Below are positions 9,568 to 18,418 of a stretch of DNA of 64,000 bases, in pieces. The notes below the pieces were generated by a model. The model saw nothing but the letters and a program-made list of their open reading frames with translations, did no database searches and was not told where the DNA came from. Numbering within the stretch: the first letter of the stretch is position 1; each line of letters opens with the position of its first letter. The stretch is from UBA8752 sp002336475 (GTDB lineage: Bacteria > Bacteroidota > Bacteroidia > Flavobacteriales_D > Sanyastnellaceae). The position numbers were made by a program, and so were the translations under genes. The DNA is taken from assembly GCA_943846755.1 (NCBI GenBank), contig OX044365.1, positions 1,488,001-1,552,000 of the forward strand. The letters are read 5' to 3'.

Positions 9568-10707
9568 TCAATCCACCAGAAGATTGCACCCCCTCACTTC
9601 AGACCGATCAAACCGCCCCAACAACTCAAATGCCTGTATATACTCGGTTTCTGAAGCCACAGGCCGCGCTAAATCCTGCGTTGAAAGAAAGGAACAACTC
9701 GCCAAATTGGCGAGGTCTATGACGTCTACACCTCCCGTTGACCCAGAAGCATTCACAGACAGCGCATCATCGGTCCGTCGCAAGCGGATCCGCATCCATG
9801 GAGGGGTGTGATACAGGCCACCCTTGAGTGACCACGCCTGGCTGAGCAGCTCGGTCATGCCGTATTCACCTGCCACTGTTGGGCACCCGAACCCCTCCTT
9901 TAGGGCGCTTCTCACCCGCTCCGACACCCATTCTTCTCGGCGGCCCTTCATGCCGCCTGTCACGGCAATATGCACCCCCTCTGTGATGGGCGGCCGTCCC
10001 GAGCTGCGCCAAGCCTTGGCCGCATCCACCAAAGCCCAAGTGACCCCAATTAAGACCACTGTGCGGCCTGCTGCCCGGACCGATGTGATGGCCTCAAACA
10101 AAGCGTGGGTATCGTCCAGAAAAAAGCCGCCGTTTGGTTGGCCCTGGGCCTCCATCCAACCTTCGGAACGCAACATCTCTACCATGTGCACCAAACTGCT
10201 GTCAGGCCGCTCGAGGTAGCCAGGAAGCAGTCCCAAAACGACCGCACCTTGACCGCTGGGGGGGCCAAACCGCTGCGTGAAACCTGCCGTGGCAGACTTT
10301 CGATACAGCTCTGGCGTCAAGACGCGGTGGGCCCCGCGTTGATCACCAGTGGTTCCGCTGGTTCGAAAAACCACTGGCGGCACGTTTTCTGCGATGCCAT
10401 CCGTTTGAACATTGCCCCAACGAAACGCTTCGACCGGCATGGCCGGAATGTCCTGCCAACGGCTCAAACTTTCTGCATCAGCCGCCGACCAGCCCAAGAG
10501 TCCGCACCACTTCCTGTAGAGCGGGCACCCCTTGAATTGAAACCGAAACACCCTCAAAGCCAAACGATTGAACGCTTCCTTGTCACCGTCACCCCCCTCA
10601 TTCCCGATAAAATCAGCGATGTCGTGCCACAAGGCAACACCCTCCGCAGAACCCGCGGGCGTCACAACATCTTCCAAAGGAGACCTGCCGTTTGACATGG
10701 GCTGCAA
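9568..10707 (-). CDS. LuxE-like acyl-protein synthetase (adenylating enzyme)
   Basis: A 379-residue protein resembling the LuxE acyl-protein synthetase family and, more broadly, acyl-adenylating ligases. The nucleotide loop FRTSGTTGDQRG is the clearest motif (about residue 110), with GEYGMTELLSQAW downstream as the second ATP-contacting motif and a C-terminal LLGRFDRSEVRGCN stretch. The start may be the ATG at 10707 or the one at 10698. Known LuxE feeds fatty acids to the luminescence reductase, but no luxC/luxA/luxB is in the window, so luminescence is unlikely. In Bacteroidota such genes occur alone and their acyl substrate is unknown. It is divergent from the lipoprotein gene at 10729. Confidence 0.72.
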   Translation of the reverse strand: MQPMSNGRSPLEDVVTPAGSAEGVALWHDIADFIGNEGGDGDKEAFNRLALRVFRFQFKGCPLYRKWCGLLGWSAADAESLSRWQDIPAMPVEAFRWGNVQTDGIAENVPPVVFRTSGTTGDQRGAHRVLTPELYRKSATAGFTQRFGPPSGQGAVVLGLLPGYLERPDSSLVHMVEMLRSEGWMEAQGQPNGGFFLDDTHALFEAITSVRAAGRTVVLIGVTWALVDAAKAWRSSGRPPITEGVHIAVTGGMKGRREEWVSERVRSALKEGFGCPTVAGEYGMTELLSQAWSLKGGLYHTPPWMRIRLRRTDDALSVNASGSTGGVDVIDLANLASCSFLSTQDLARPVASETEYIQAFELLGRFDRSEVRGCNLLVD

Positions 10708-10728
10708 AATGCGGCTTAATTTCCCACC

Positions 10729-11250
10729 ATGGGCAACAGGTGCACAAGCAGAATGTCAGGACCAGCCGCTGCGGCCTTGGCTGTGTTGCTGATCGCGGCA
10801 TCTGGTTGCGAGACCCCCGTGTCTCTTCCCCCAGAGCCTCAGCTTACTTCGATTGAATTGCTCACTGAGGGCGAATCGGGCACATTGATCCTGGGCTTCG
10901 AAGACGGAGATGGCAATTTCGGGTTGGAGCAAGCCGACACTACAGATGCCTTTTGCGCGGGATGCCCCTTCCATCACAACGTATTTTGTGTCTATCAAGA
11001 GTTTCGAGATGGGGAATGGACCTCCATTGAACTCAACCCTGACCTTGGAGAAGTGCCGTTTTACTATCGGGCTCCGCTGATCTCTCCCACGGGCCAGAAT
11101 AAAACTCAGCGCGGAACCATCACCGTAGACTTGGAGCCCCGGTACTATCTCAGTTCGGCGTGGGATACCCTCAGGTTCTCAGTACACATCGTGGACCGGG
11201 ACCTTCAATCCAGTGACACCTTGCTCACCGCTGCTGTGACGAAGCCATAA
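10729..11250 (+). CDS. Hypothetical lipoprotein
   Basis: A 173-residue protein with a lipoprotein signal (IAASGC, Cys27). The mature part begins with a Pro-rich linker, then has GFEDGDGNFGLEQAD, an acidic turn seen in many small Bacteroidota lipoproteins of unknown function, and beta-rich sequence. Two close cysteines occur in CAGCPFHH. The ATG at 10729 follows directly after TTAATTTCCCACC. The 3' end overlaps the convergent Na/Pi cotransporter gene by 26 bases. Family not recognised; location at the cell envelope is inferred from the lipobox. Confidence 0.75.
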   Translation: MGNRCTSRMSGPAAAALAVLLIAASGCETPVSLPPEPQLTSIELLTEGESGTLILGFEDGDGNFGLEQADTTDAFCAGCPFHHNVFCVYQEFRDGEWTSIELNPDLGEVPFYYRAPLISPTGQNKTQRGTITVDLEPRYYLSSAWDTLRFSVHIVDRDLQSSDTLLTAAVTKP

Positions 11251-12925
11251 ACACCTCCTCGTACTTGGCAGAAAGGATGCTCAGGCGGAGTCCCATCTCC
11301 TCCAGCAGGTTGCCCATTTCATTGAACGTCATTCCACTCTCTACGGAGTAACGGCCTTTGCGCGCATCCTCGAGGTGCTTGGTCCTCATTTGCTCACGGA
11401 TCACGTTCGCGCTGGACAGGTGCAACTCTATGCGATTGAGGTGGTCGCGGGCAGACTTGAGGCCCAACTGGACGGGTCCATTCAGTGGCCCCAAGGCCTC
11501 CATTCCAAGGGCGAGCTCTCCCAACATGGCCACCAAACGAGAGCGTTGTTTGGGGGCGAAAAAGACCTCGTTGCGCTCGCGGTCAATTTGGACCTCTAGG
11601 AAGGCGTGCAACAGTTCGACCACCTGGCTGATTTCAGTGGACCACTCCAGCAAAAACTGAACCTGACGGTATGTCGCTCCTGAGATCTTGCCCCTGGCCA
11701 ACCTTTCCAAGAATGCCTTAAGCTCTGATTCATAGCGGCCACTGAGGCTGCGCAATTCACTGATGCGGTCCGACGAACGGTCCCTTTTTGTGGGGTCCAG
11801 CAGTGCCATCATGGTCTCCAGCTCCCGCATCATCTTGAGCCCCAATTCATGGTGATGCTCCGCTTCTCGTTGTGCCTCCAGCACCTGCAATTCAGGCGCA
11901 TCCATCGCGCTTGCGGCGACCAACGGCGAACGGAAATCCCGCACCCCTTCTCCCGGCACAAGCTTGCGGGCCATCCATAAGATGGGCTTCGGAAATAAGC
12001 CGAAAATGCCCGTAGTGACCACATTGAACATGGTGTGGAACAGCGCCAAAAAGATGCCGATTTCTCCGAGAAATATGCCGCCCGGTTCTAAAAACCAACG
12101 CACCAAATCCAATACCGGCTGCAGCAGCGGTAAAAAGAGGACCACACCCACAGCATTGAGAAGAAAGTGAGCCGCGGCCACCCTGCGCGCCTCCCTACCG
12201 GCCACCAGAGACGCCAAGATGGCCGTAGAAGTCGTCCCAATATTGGCGCCCAGAATGACCGCAGCACCTGTGAATTCAGTCACGATCCCGCCAGCAGCGA
12301 GGGTAATAATGAGCGCCATGACCGCAGAAGAACTCTGCAAGGCGATGGTGGCGATCACGCCTATGAACACCGCCCCAAGGATGGACCACATGCCCCCAAC
12401 ATTGAAGAAGTCCAAAAAACCAGCCAAGCCTGCCTCAGTAATGGGAGGCACACCTTCTTTGAGCAGCCCCAATCCGACAAACATGAGCGAAAACCCGATG
12501 ATGGCTTCTCCCAGTGTCCGCGTGCGGCGGCGTTTGAAAAACATGAGCGGCAAGGCGAACGCCAACAAGGGCAGTGCCAGTCCACCGAGCGATGGCTTGC
12601 TGATGGTGAGGGCCACCAACCAAGCCGTGACGGTCGTGCCCACATTGGCCCCCAACATGAGAAAGTAAGCCTCCGAAAGGCGCAACAAACCCACTTGTGC
12701 GAAGCTGACGGCGATGACTGAAATGGCGCTGCTCGATTGCAACACCCCGGTCAGGGTCAGGCCCGCCAAATACGCCCGCTCCGGCTTGCGGGTAACCCTT
12801 CCGACTGCACGCCGCATGCGGCTGCCTGTCAGGCGCTGTATGGAACCGCTCATGACCACCATCCCGTATATGAACAGCGCCAAGGCACCGATCAAATTCA
12901 AGACTTCAACCAAGTTTGTCATCAC
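11225..12925 (-). CDS. Na/Pi cotransporter family protein with PhoU-like C-terminus
   Basis: Sodium-coupled phosphate uptake is the expected role (NptA/PF02690 family). The 566-residue protein carries the duplicated family motif: GVLQSSSAISVIAVSF and LGANVGTTVTAW in the first half, then ALQSSSAVMALIITLA and LGANIGTTSTAI in the second. Eight or more hydrophobic segments occupy residues 1-310. The soluble C-terminal half (about 340-560) is helical with heptad-like spacing, as in PhoU domains. The start is one of two adjacent ATGs at 12925/12922. The 3' end overlaps the convergent lipoprotein gene. Phosphate as substrate is from family knowledge, not from residues seen here. Confidence 0.88.
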   Translation of the reverse strand: MMTNLVEVLNLIGALALFIYGMVVMSGSIQRLTGSRMRRAVGRVTRKPERAYLAGLTLTGVLQSSSAISVIAVSFAQVGLLRLSEAYFLMLGANVGTTVTAWLVALTISKPSLGGLALPLLAFALPLMFFKRRRTRTLGEAIIGFSLMFVGLGLLKEGVPPITEAGLAGFLDFFNVGGMWSILGAVFIGVIATIALQSSSAVMALIITLAAGGIVTEFTGAAVILGANIGTTSTAILASLVAGREARRVAAAHFLLNAVGVVLFLPLLQPVLDLVRWFLEPGGIFLGEIGIFLALFHTMFNVVTTGIFGLFPKPILWMARKLVPGEGVRDFRSPLVAASAMDAPELQVLEAQREAEHHHELGLKMMRELETMMALLDPTKRDRSSDRISELRSLSGRYESELKAFLERLARGKISGATYRQVQFLLEWSTEISQVVELLHAFLEVQIDRERNEVFFAPKQRSRLVAMLGELALGMEALGPLNGPVQLGLKSARDHLNRIELHLSSANVIREQMRTKHLEDARKGRYSVESGMTFNEMGNLLEEMGLRLSILSAKYEEVFMASSQQR

Positions 12926-12979
12926 AGAAATTCAAGGCCCCAAAAACGAGCTGCGGGGAACGGGAAGTTCGACTAAAAA

Positions 12980-13008
12980 GAAAGGCAGTGCGGAATGCAC
13001 TGCCTTTC
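12980..13008 (-). terminator. Rho-independent terminator for the large secreted protein gene
   Basis: A perfect 12-base inverted repeat, gaaaggcagtgc (12980-12991) and gcactgcctttc (12997-13008), with a 5-base loop. Read on the minus strand the hairpin is followed by TTTTTAG, the expected T-run. It lies about 20 bases past the stop of the leftward gene ending at 13031. Confidence 0.85.
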
Positions 13009-13030
13009 TCAAATCAGTTTGGATGCGGAA

Positions 13031-16000
13031 TTACTCGCAGTCGGTGGCAAACGCACCGAGCAGGATCAACAGGTCACTGACCGAAGTCGTGCCGTCTCCA
13101 TTGAGGTCCGTTGGACAAGGGTTCGCTGTGGTCAATTCACAGGTACCGTCATCAATGAGGGCATCCATGTTGTAATTCGACGCCGCTTCGTATGTACAAC
13201 CGAGGCAATCATAAGTACAGTTTCCATCGTCGAACAACGCCGTTGCGAGGTAGTTGCAGGCCGTTCCATCGGTACAACCGAACGCAGAGCTGTTGGGACC
13301 ACCAGGGGTTCCGTTGTCGACCCAGCTGTTCTGCCAATTGTCAGCATCGTCGTTGTTCAGGTTGGTCTGAATCAATTCCAAGGAAGCGCAACCGCCGTCA
13401 GGGCTTGCAGCGAGGACGTTGCCCAACACGCTGATTTCCTGTGAAGGCCATGGTGCCGCGTCGTCATAGGTCACCGCATCAACGATGTTGCCGTAGGCAT
13501 CCTGCAGTTGAGCGGTACCACCGCCGTTGCCCCAATTGCCGTTGTCCATCAGGAACACCGTGATGCCCATGTCGGAGTAGTTGGACTGGGCAACCAAACC
13601 TGGCACAACCAAGAAGTAGCTGTCGGCCGGGATGATGGTGCCTTCGGGGAAGGCCATGGCAAAGGCCAAAGATGTGGGGTTAGAGAATGCTGACCACACT
13701 TCGAAGCCGCTGATGTCGGCTTCATCGCCAGCATTATAGAACTCAACAAACTCCCAATCGAAGTCGCCGCCTTGGTTATCGCAAGGGTTGTAGTGGATCT
13801 CGTTGACAATGATGTTGGGCAAGGTGTAGTAGCAGGTCGTGTTGTCTGCAACTGTGGCCGTTGAGTCATAGTTCAAAGCCGTGTCATCGGTGCAACCCGT
13901 GATCACGCAGCTGCCATCGTCGGAAGTCGCATCGGGGTTGTAGTTGTCGGCGGCAGGGTCCGTACATCCGGGGATATTGGCGCAAGAACCATCGTCTTCA
14001 GTGGCCAAAGGCCAGTAGTTTGGGAACGTGGCATCGGTGCAACCCAATCGCACCACGTCGGTCGAATCACGTGGCTCAATTTTCCAGTTGCCGTAGGCAT
14101 ACCCTGTGGGTGCTGTCACGCGGTAGGTCCGGCCTGCTTCCACAACACCAGCGCCAAAGGCGTCGTACGCCCTGTCATTCACACGTGCTGCACCACTGCC
14201 GTCATTGACGCTCCACTCCGCAAAACCAAGGTCAGGGTTATCGCAATCAGCGGTCACTGTGACCAATACTGCTTCCCACTCCTCCATGCTAACATCACCT
14301 GTTGCGAGCACCTCTGCTGCTGGCAGTGGGTTGCCAGATGAAATCACATTGATGGTCGGATTGGGGAAATAGTCATTGCCGAACCAGCTGTCTGGTGTAC
14401 CGGTAATTTCCACCTCATCTCCAACCTGGACATTTCCAATGGAGGCTGCTGTGGCATCAGATCCGCGCACCCAGTATCCGGAGAAAGCACCTGTACCATT
14501 CTGCATCGTAAATGCCGCCTGGTCGCCGAATGATCCGTCATCGGTCAAATAAACACCGGTCACGATGCCACTTGTGGTCACGATGCCTGTGGTCAGGTCT
14601 TGGTTGATTTCCTGAATGGTCACGTTGGGCACGAACAAGCAACTGCCGTCATCTACCGTGGCGTTGGGGTCGTAATTCAATGCGAGGGGGTCGGTGCACC
14701 CTTCAGAGTCCGTAGCGCACAAGCCCGTGAAGTCATGGCTGTTGTATCCCTCCAAGGCGTTGACGAGGGCATAGTCGTTGTCCAAGACGATCCACTCGCT
14801 GTCCTCTGCGGTGGTGCCTGCACTGGTGATCCAATCTCCACCATTTCCGAACGACACGTTCGATTTACGGCGCAACGTGTGGTTTTGCGTGCCGTTGGTC
14901 ACCCCGGCGACATCCCAAGCAGAGCCTGGATCCAACCCGTAAGGCTCACCAATCACGTCGAGCAAGTCCCAGTCTCCGCCATTTCCGAACGAAGCTGCGG
15001 CACTGTACATCAGAGCAAAAGCATCGTCACCATTGGAGAGGTATTGCCAAGTGGCATCCGCACTGTCGAGCAGCGCTGCGTCGGCCGACGGGTGCACAAT
15101 CATGAACGTCTCACCGGCTCCAATTGAACCGCCTGTTGGGAAGATGTCATTCCAGAAGTCCCACTCTTCTGCAGCGGGGTCGGTGTTGTTGGCTCCGTTT
15201 GACTGACTGGCGATGGTGTACAAAGCGAGGCTCACAGGGCTGCCTGTAGGATTGTATACCTCGAGGTACTTGTTGTTTCCTGAACCTTCTGCACACTCGC
15301 TGAAGAACAGGTTGCAAGGCTCGCTGCCCGTGCATGAGCCGTCGTCGATGTCAGACCCCGGTGTGTAGTTGTCTGCATTGGGGAGCACGCAACCATAGAG
15401 GAGCACATCGGCCTCCTCACGTGGCAGCATTTTGTAGTTGCCAAAGCTGAAGTGCAAGGGGCCCGTCACCTGGAATTGTGCGTTGATCAACACTTCGCCG
15501 GTGGCTTGGTGGTCCCAACCGCGGTCGTCAATGCGCAGTTCTCCCGAAGCGTCGTCCATTCCCCACTCCCCGTTTCCGAGGTCCGGTGAAGAAACCACGC
15601 CTGTGGATTGCACGAGAACACCTTCCCATTCTTCCATATTGGCTGCGCCTGTGCCGAGCACCTCAGCATCTGGCAATGCATTGCCTTGGCTCAGAATGCT
15701 GGTGGCGATGGGGTTGCCATCGACGCCTTCCAATTGGGTGAGCCCGAAATATTCGTCTACCACACCCGTCAGGCTTACAAAGTCCCCAACGGTCAGGGCT
15801 ACCTCTGGGTTAAAGCCGAACATGCCGCTGTTGGCACCCTGTCCCTGTTGGACAGAGAAAAGGCTTCCATAGACACCCGTCACGATACCGCTGACGGTTA
15901 CCAGCGAGTCTGTAAACACGGGAGGATCCAAGGATTGGCCTTGTTGGATGGTGCTAATGGCAATGGCTCCGTCCACCACGTTACAGCCATCATCGTCAAT

Positions 16001-17650
16001 GATGGCGGCGGCATCGTAGTTGTCTGCTGCGGGATTGGTGCAACCGAGTTTTTGGAAATCGTCTGCATTGCGTGGCTCGATGCTGTTGCCGAAACCTCCG
16101 TTGATGGCTCCCGTTACGCGGTAGCTGTCACCGAGCATGGCACCTTGTTCAGTGTAGCCATCGTAGCCCAGGTCATCAACCGTGTGGTTGCCGGACCCGT
16201 CGTCGATGGTGAATTCACCGAAGTTGTTGATCTCACCGGTAATGGCTCCTGTGACCTGACACAACACACCTTCGTACTCCTCGAGGTTGGCGTCTGCCGT
16301 AGAGAGAACCGCTGGAGCCGGGAGGGCATTTCCGCTGTTGAGGATGGTCGCGCTGGCCGAAGTCAACTGTGTACCGCCACTGAAGCTTCCAACCGTACCT
16401 GTGACCATTACGCTGTCTCCAACCGCCACCTGTGTGGAATCGTCGAGCAAACCTCCGCTCACGTAAACGAACATTCCGCTCCAAGGTCCTTCGCCGTCTT
16501 GGATGGAAGTGTTGCTTCCGTAGACGCCCGTTACAATGGCCGATACGGTGACTTCTTGACCGTTAAAAGTGCCGTCGTCGTTCGCACCCATGTCCTGCTG
16601 GATGTCGCTGATCGTGGCTGCACTGGGGTATGTGCATGAGCTGTCTTCAAAATCGGCGTCTGCATTGTAGTTCGTAGCACTGGCATCTAAGCAGCCCCCT
16701 GTTCCCACAGTCACCGTTGCGACCATGCCCAATGAAGCGTGGTTGCCGACGGAACAATCGTAGTTGTAGACACCTGGAACCGTAAACGTGTAGCTGCCTA
16801 TACAAGTTGGTGCTTCAGGTGTTCCGCCAGCAGCCAATGGCAAGGAGAACGCTTCGGGATTGCCGTAAGACTCTCCAGTCAAGACGCTGATGTTTCCGTT
16901 CACATCATGCGACCCTCCAACGTTGACCCACACGACAGTGTCGCCAATGGCCACTTCTAAATCCGCTGGGGCGTAGAAATACGCACCCGCTTCTACAACG
17001 ACTCCGGAAACGCCACAGGCATTGTCCTCAGAGACCACATTGGCGCCGCATTCGCTCACCAGCAGGGCAATCGCTGCAGCCGTTTGCTCTTGGTCGGCAT
17101 TGTGGTCTGCGCATCCTGTGGCACTTGAAAAGTCACTGTAGATGGTCCAATTGGCTCCATTCCATGTGGCACCGTCGGGGGCGCTGGTTGTGCGCAAAGC
17201 ATAGCCATCTTCAAATTCATGGCAAGTATTGGAACCATCTTCTCCAATGACTCCGAAGAAATCGACGATGACGTCGTTGGCGTCATAGAGGGCGACTTGG
17301 TCATCTCCGTTGCTGTCTACCGCTCCACCGGTTCCTCCCACCAAATCAGGGGCAAAACCATATGCACCTTCAAAACCAGACGCGGATGCTGCGATGTAGT
17401 AACAGCTACCATCGTTCAAGTCTCCAAGATCCGTGAGGCTGATTTGTCCTGACTGCGGATCGGCGTTGCCGTTGGTCCACCGTTTCAGGTACCAACCCGT
17501 CAGGTCTACAGTAGAACCTGAATTGTTGCCGATTTTAACGAACCGGGCACTTGCGGCGTCGGTGGGGTCTGCCAACATGGCCAAGTGGGCCGTCTGAGCA
17601 GAAATGGTCGCAGTCAAAAACACTGCAATCGTCAGAAAAAAGGAGCGCAT
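13031..17650 (-). CDS. Large secreted multidomain protein: lamin-tail, cupredoxin, OB-like and Cys-repeat modules
   Basis: 1539 residues with a signal peptide (residues 1-19, ending TISAQ). Domain order with approximate positions: lamin-tail-like domain 25-160; cupredoxin domain 213-318 with a full type 1 copper ligand set His248, Cys299, His304, Met309 (C-x4-H-x4-M); OB-like domains at 350-530, 563-747 and 1010-1197, similar to those of extracellular nucleases; further lamin-tail-like domains at about 775-975 and 1278-1450; and a single EF-hand-type end (DLNGDGTTSVSD, about 1515). Nine short repeats of the form GC-T-D-x3-A-x-NY-x3-A-x3-DDG-S-C separate the domains, each probably one disulfide and a calcium site. 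No nuclease catalytic domain and no typical type IX C-terminal sorting domain was seen. Function unknown; secreted location inferred. Confidence 0.9.
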   Translation of the reverse strand: MRSFFLTIAVFLTATISAQTAHLAMLADPTDAASARFVKIGNNSGSTVDLTGWYLKRWTNGNADPQSGQISLTDLGDLNDGSCYYIAASASGFEGAYGFAPDLVGGTGGAVDSNGDDQVALYDANDVIVDFFGVIGEDGSNTCHEFEDGYALRTTSAPDGATWNGANWTIYSDFSSATGCADHNADQEQTAAAIALLVSECGANVVSEDNACGVSGVVVEAGAYFYAPADLEVAIGDTVVWVNVGGSHDVNGNISVLTGESYGNPEAFSLPLAAGGTPEAPTCIGSYTFTVPGVYNYDCSVGNHASLGMVATVTVGTGGCLDASATNYNADADFEDSSCTYPSAATISDIQQDMGANDDGTFNGQEVTVSAIVTGVYGSNTSIQDGEGPWSGMFVYVSGGLLDDSTQVAVGDSVMVTGTVGSFSGGTQLTSASATILNSGNALPAPAVLSTADANLEEYEGVLCQVTGAITGEINNFGEFTIDDGSGNHTVDDLGYDGYTEQGAMLGDSYRVTGAINGGFGNSIEPRNADDFQKLGCTNPAADNYDAAAIIDDDGCNVVDGAIAISTIQQGQSLDPPVFTDSLVTVSGIVTGVYGSLFSVQQGQGANSGMFGFNPEVALTVGDFVSLTGVVDEYFGLTQLEGVDGNPIATSILSQGNALPDAEVLGTGAANMEEWEGVLVQSTGVVSSPDLGNGEWGMDDASGELRIDDRGWDHQATGEVLINAQFQVTGPLHFSFGNYKMLPREEADVLLYGCVLPNADNYTPGSDIDDGSCTGSEPCNLFFSECAEGSGNNKYLEVYNPTGSPVSLALYTIASQSNGANNTDPAAEEWDFWNDIFPTGGSIGAGETFMIVHPSADAALLDSADATWQYLSNGDDAFALMYSAAASFGNGGDWDLLDVIGEPYGLDPGSAWDVAGVTNGTQNHTLRRKSNVSFGNGGDWITSAGTTAEDSEWIVLDNDYALVNALEGYNSHDFTGLCATDSEGCTDPLALNYDPNATVDDGSCLFVPNVTIQEINQDLTTGIVTTSGIVTGVYLTDDGSFGDQAAFTMQNGTGAFSGYWVRGSDATAASIGNVQVGDEVEITGTPDSWFGNDYFPNPTINVISSGNPLPAAEVLATGDVSMEEWEAVLVTVTADCDNPDLGFAEWSVNDGSGAARVNDRAYDAFGAGVVEAGRTYRVTAPTGYAYGNWKIEPRDSTDVVRLGCTDATFPNYWPLATEDDGSCANIPGCTDPAADNYNPDATSDDGSCVITGCTDDTALNYDSTATVADNTTCYYTLPNIIVNEIHYNPCDNQGGDFDWEFVEFYNAGDEADISGFEVWSAFSNPTSLAFAMAFPEGTIIPADSYFLVVPGLVAQSNYSDMGITVFLMDNGNWGNGGGTAQLQDAYGNIVDAVTYDDAAPWPSQEISVLGNVLAASPDGGCASLELIQTNLNNDDADNWQNSWVDNGTPGGPNSSAFGCTDGTACNYLATALFDDGNCTYDCLGCTYEAASNYNMDALIDDGTCELTTANPCPTDLNGDGTTSVSDLLILLGAFATDCE

Positions 17651-17836
17651 ACGTGATGTATTGGTTTCGGATAATCAACCGCAAATAACGGTTGCTGTTC
17701 ACTTGAAACCGAAATCCAAAACACTGATTAACCGATTGGTAACATAGGCGATGGATAATGTCCCCTCGAACATCTTACTGCATTCGATAAGCGCTGGTAA
17801 CACTATTTATAACTTCCTGAAGCGCTGCCATTTACA

Positions 17837-18418
17837 TCACCACTTGAAGGTTTTTCTGTGATGAGCGCAGATGCCACACGCCGACAAAGCTGCTTTGTGC
17901 GCTTTGGTCGGATACCCTTTGTTGCGCTCCCAGCCGTATGCAGGAAATGCCGCCGAAAGCTCGAGCATCAATGCATCCCTGTGGGTCTTGGCCAGAATAC
18001 TGGCTGCTGCGATGGACATAAACCGACCATCTCCTTTGATTTCGCAGGAGTGGGGAATGGAATGGGCTTTGAACCGATTTCCGTCGATCAATAAAAATTC
18101 CGGCACCGATGGCAGAGCATCGATGGCTCTGTGCATGGCGAGGTGGGAAGCTTTCAAGATGTTCAACTCTTCGATTTCCTCGACCGATGCCCAGCCCACA
18201 GCCCAGGCTGCAGCCTCGGACTCGATGCGTTCCCGCAATTCCTGTCTGGTTTTGGCATTGATCTGCTTGCTGTCGTTGAGCCCTGCCTTTAGCCATGCCG
18301 CACCGGAGCGGCCGGGAATGACCGCTGCTGCCGTGACCGGACCGGCCAAACACCCCCTTCCTGCTTCATCTACGCCCGCTTCGAGGCGGCCTTTGAGCGC
18401 GTGTAACTTCAGACCCAT
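17837..18418 (-). CDS. rnhB: Ribonuclease HII
   Basis: Cleaves the RNA strand of RNA/DNA hybrids and removes single ribonucleotides from DNA. The 193-residue protein has the type 2 RNase H motifs: GVDEAGRGCLAGP (catalytic Asp17, Glu18), LNDSKQIN, LLIDGNRF, and SIAAASILAKTHRD with YGWERNKGYPT after it. The ATG at 18418 overlaps the stop codon of the upstream glycosyltransferase as ATGA, so translation is likely coupled; a longer frame upstream has no family match. Between its stop and the next leftward gene at 17650 lie about 185 bases with no gene seen. Confidence 0.96.
   Translation of the reverse strand: MGLKLHALKGRLEAGVDEAGRGCLAGPVTAAAVIPGRSGAAWLKAGLNDSKQINAKTRQELRERIESEAAAWAVGWASVEEIEELNILKASHLAMHRAIDALPSVPEFLLIDGNRFKAHSIPHSCEIKGDGRFMSIAAASILAKTHRDALMLELSAAFPAYGWERNKGYPTKAHKAALSACGICAHHRKTFKW

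Noticed and set aside
15608..16639. 343-codon frame opposite the large secreted protein
   Set aside because: Produced by the regular repeat composition of the real gene on the other strand.
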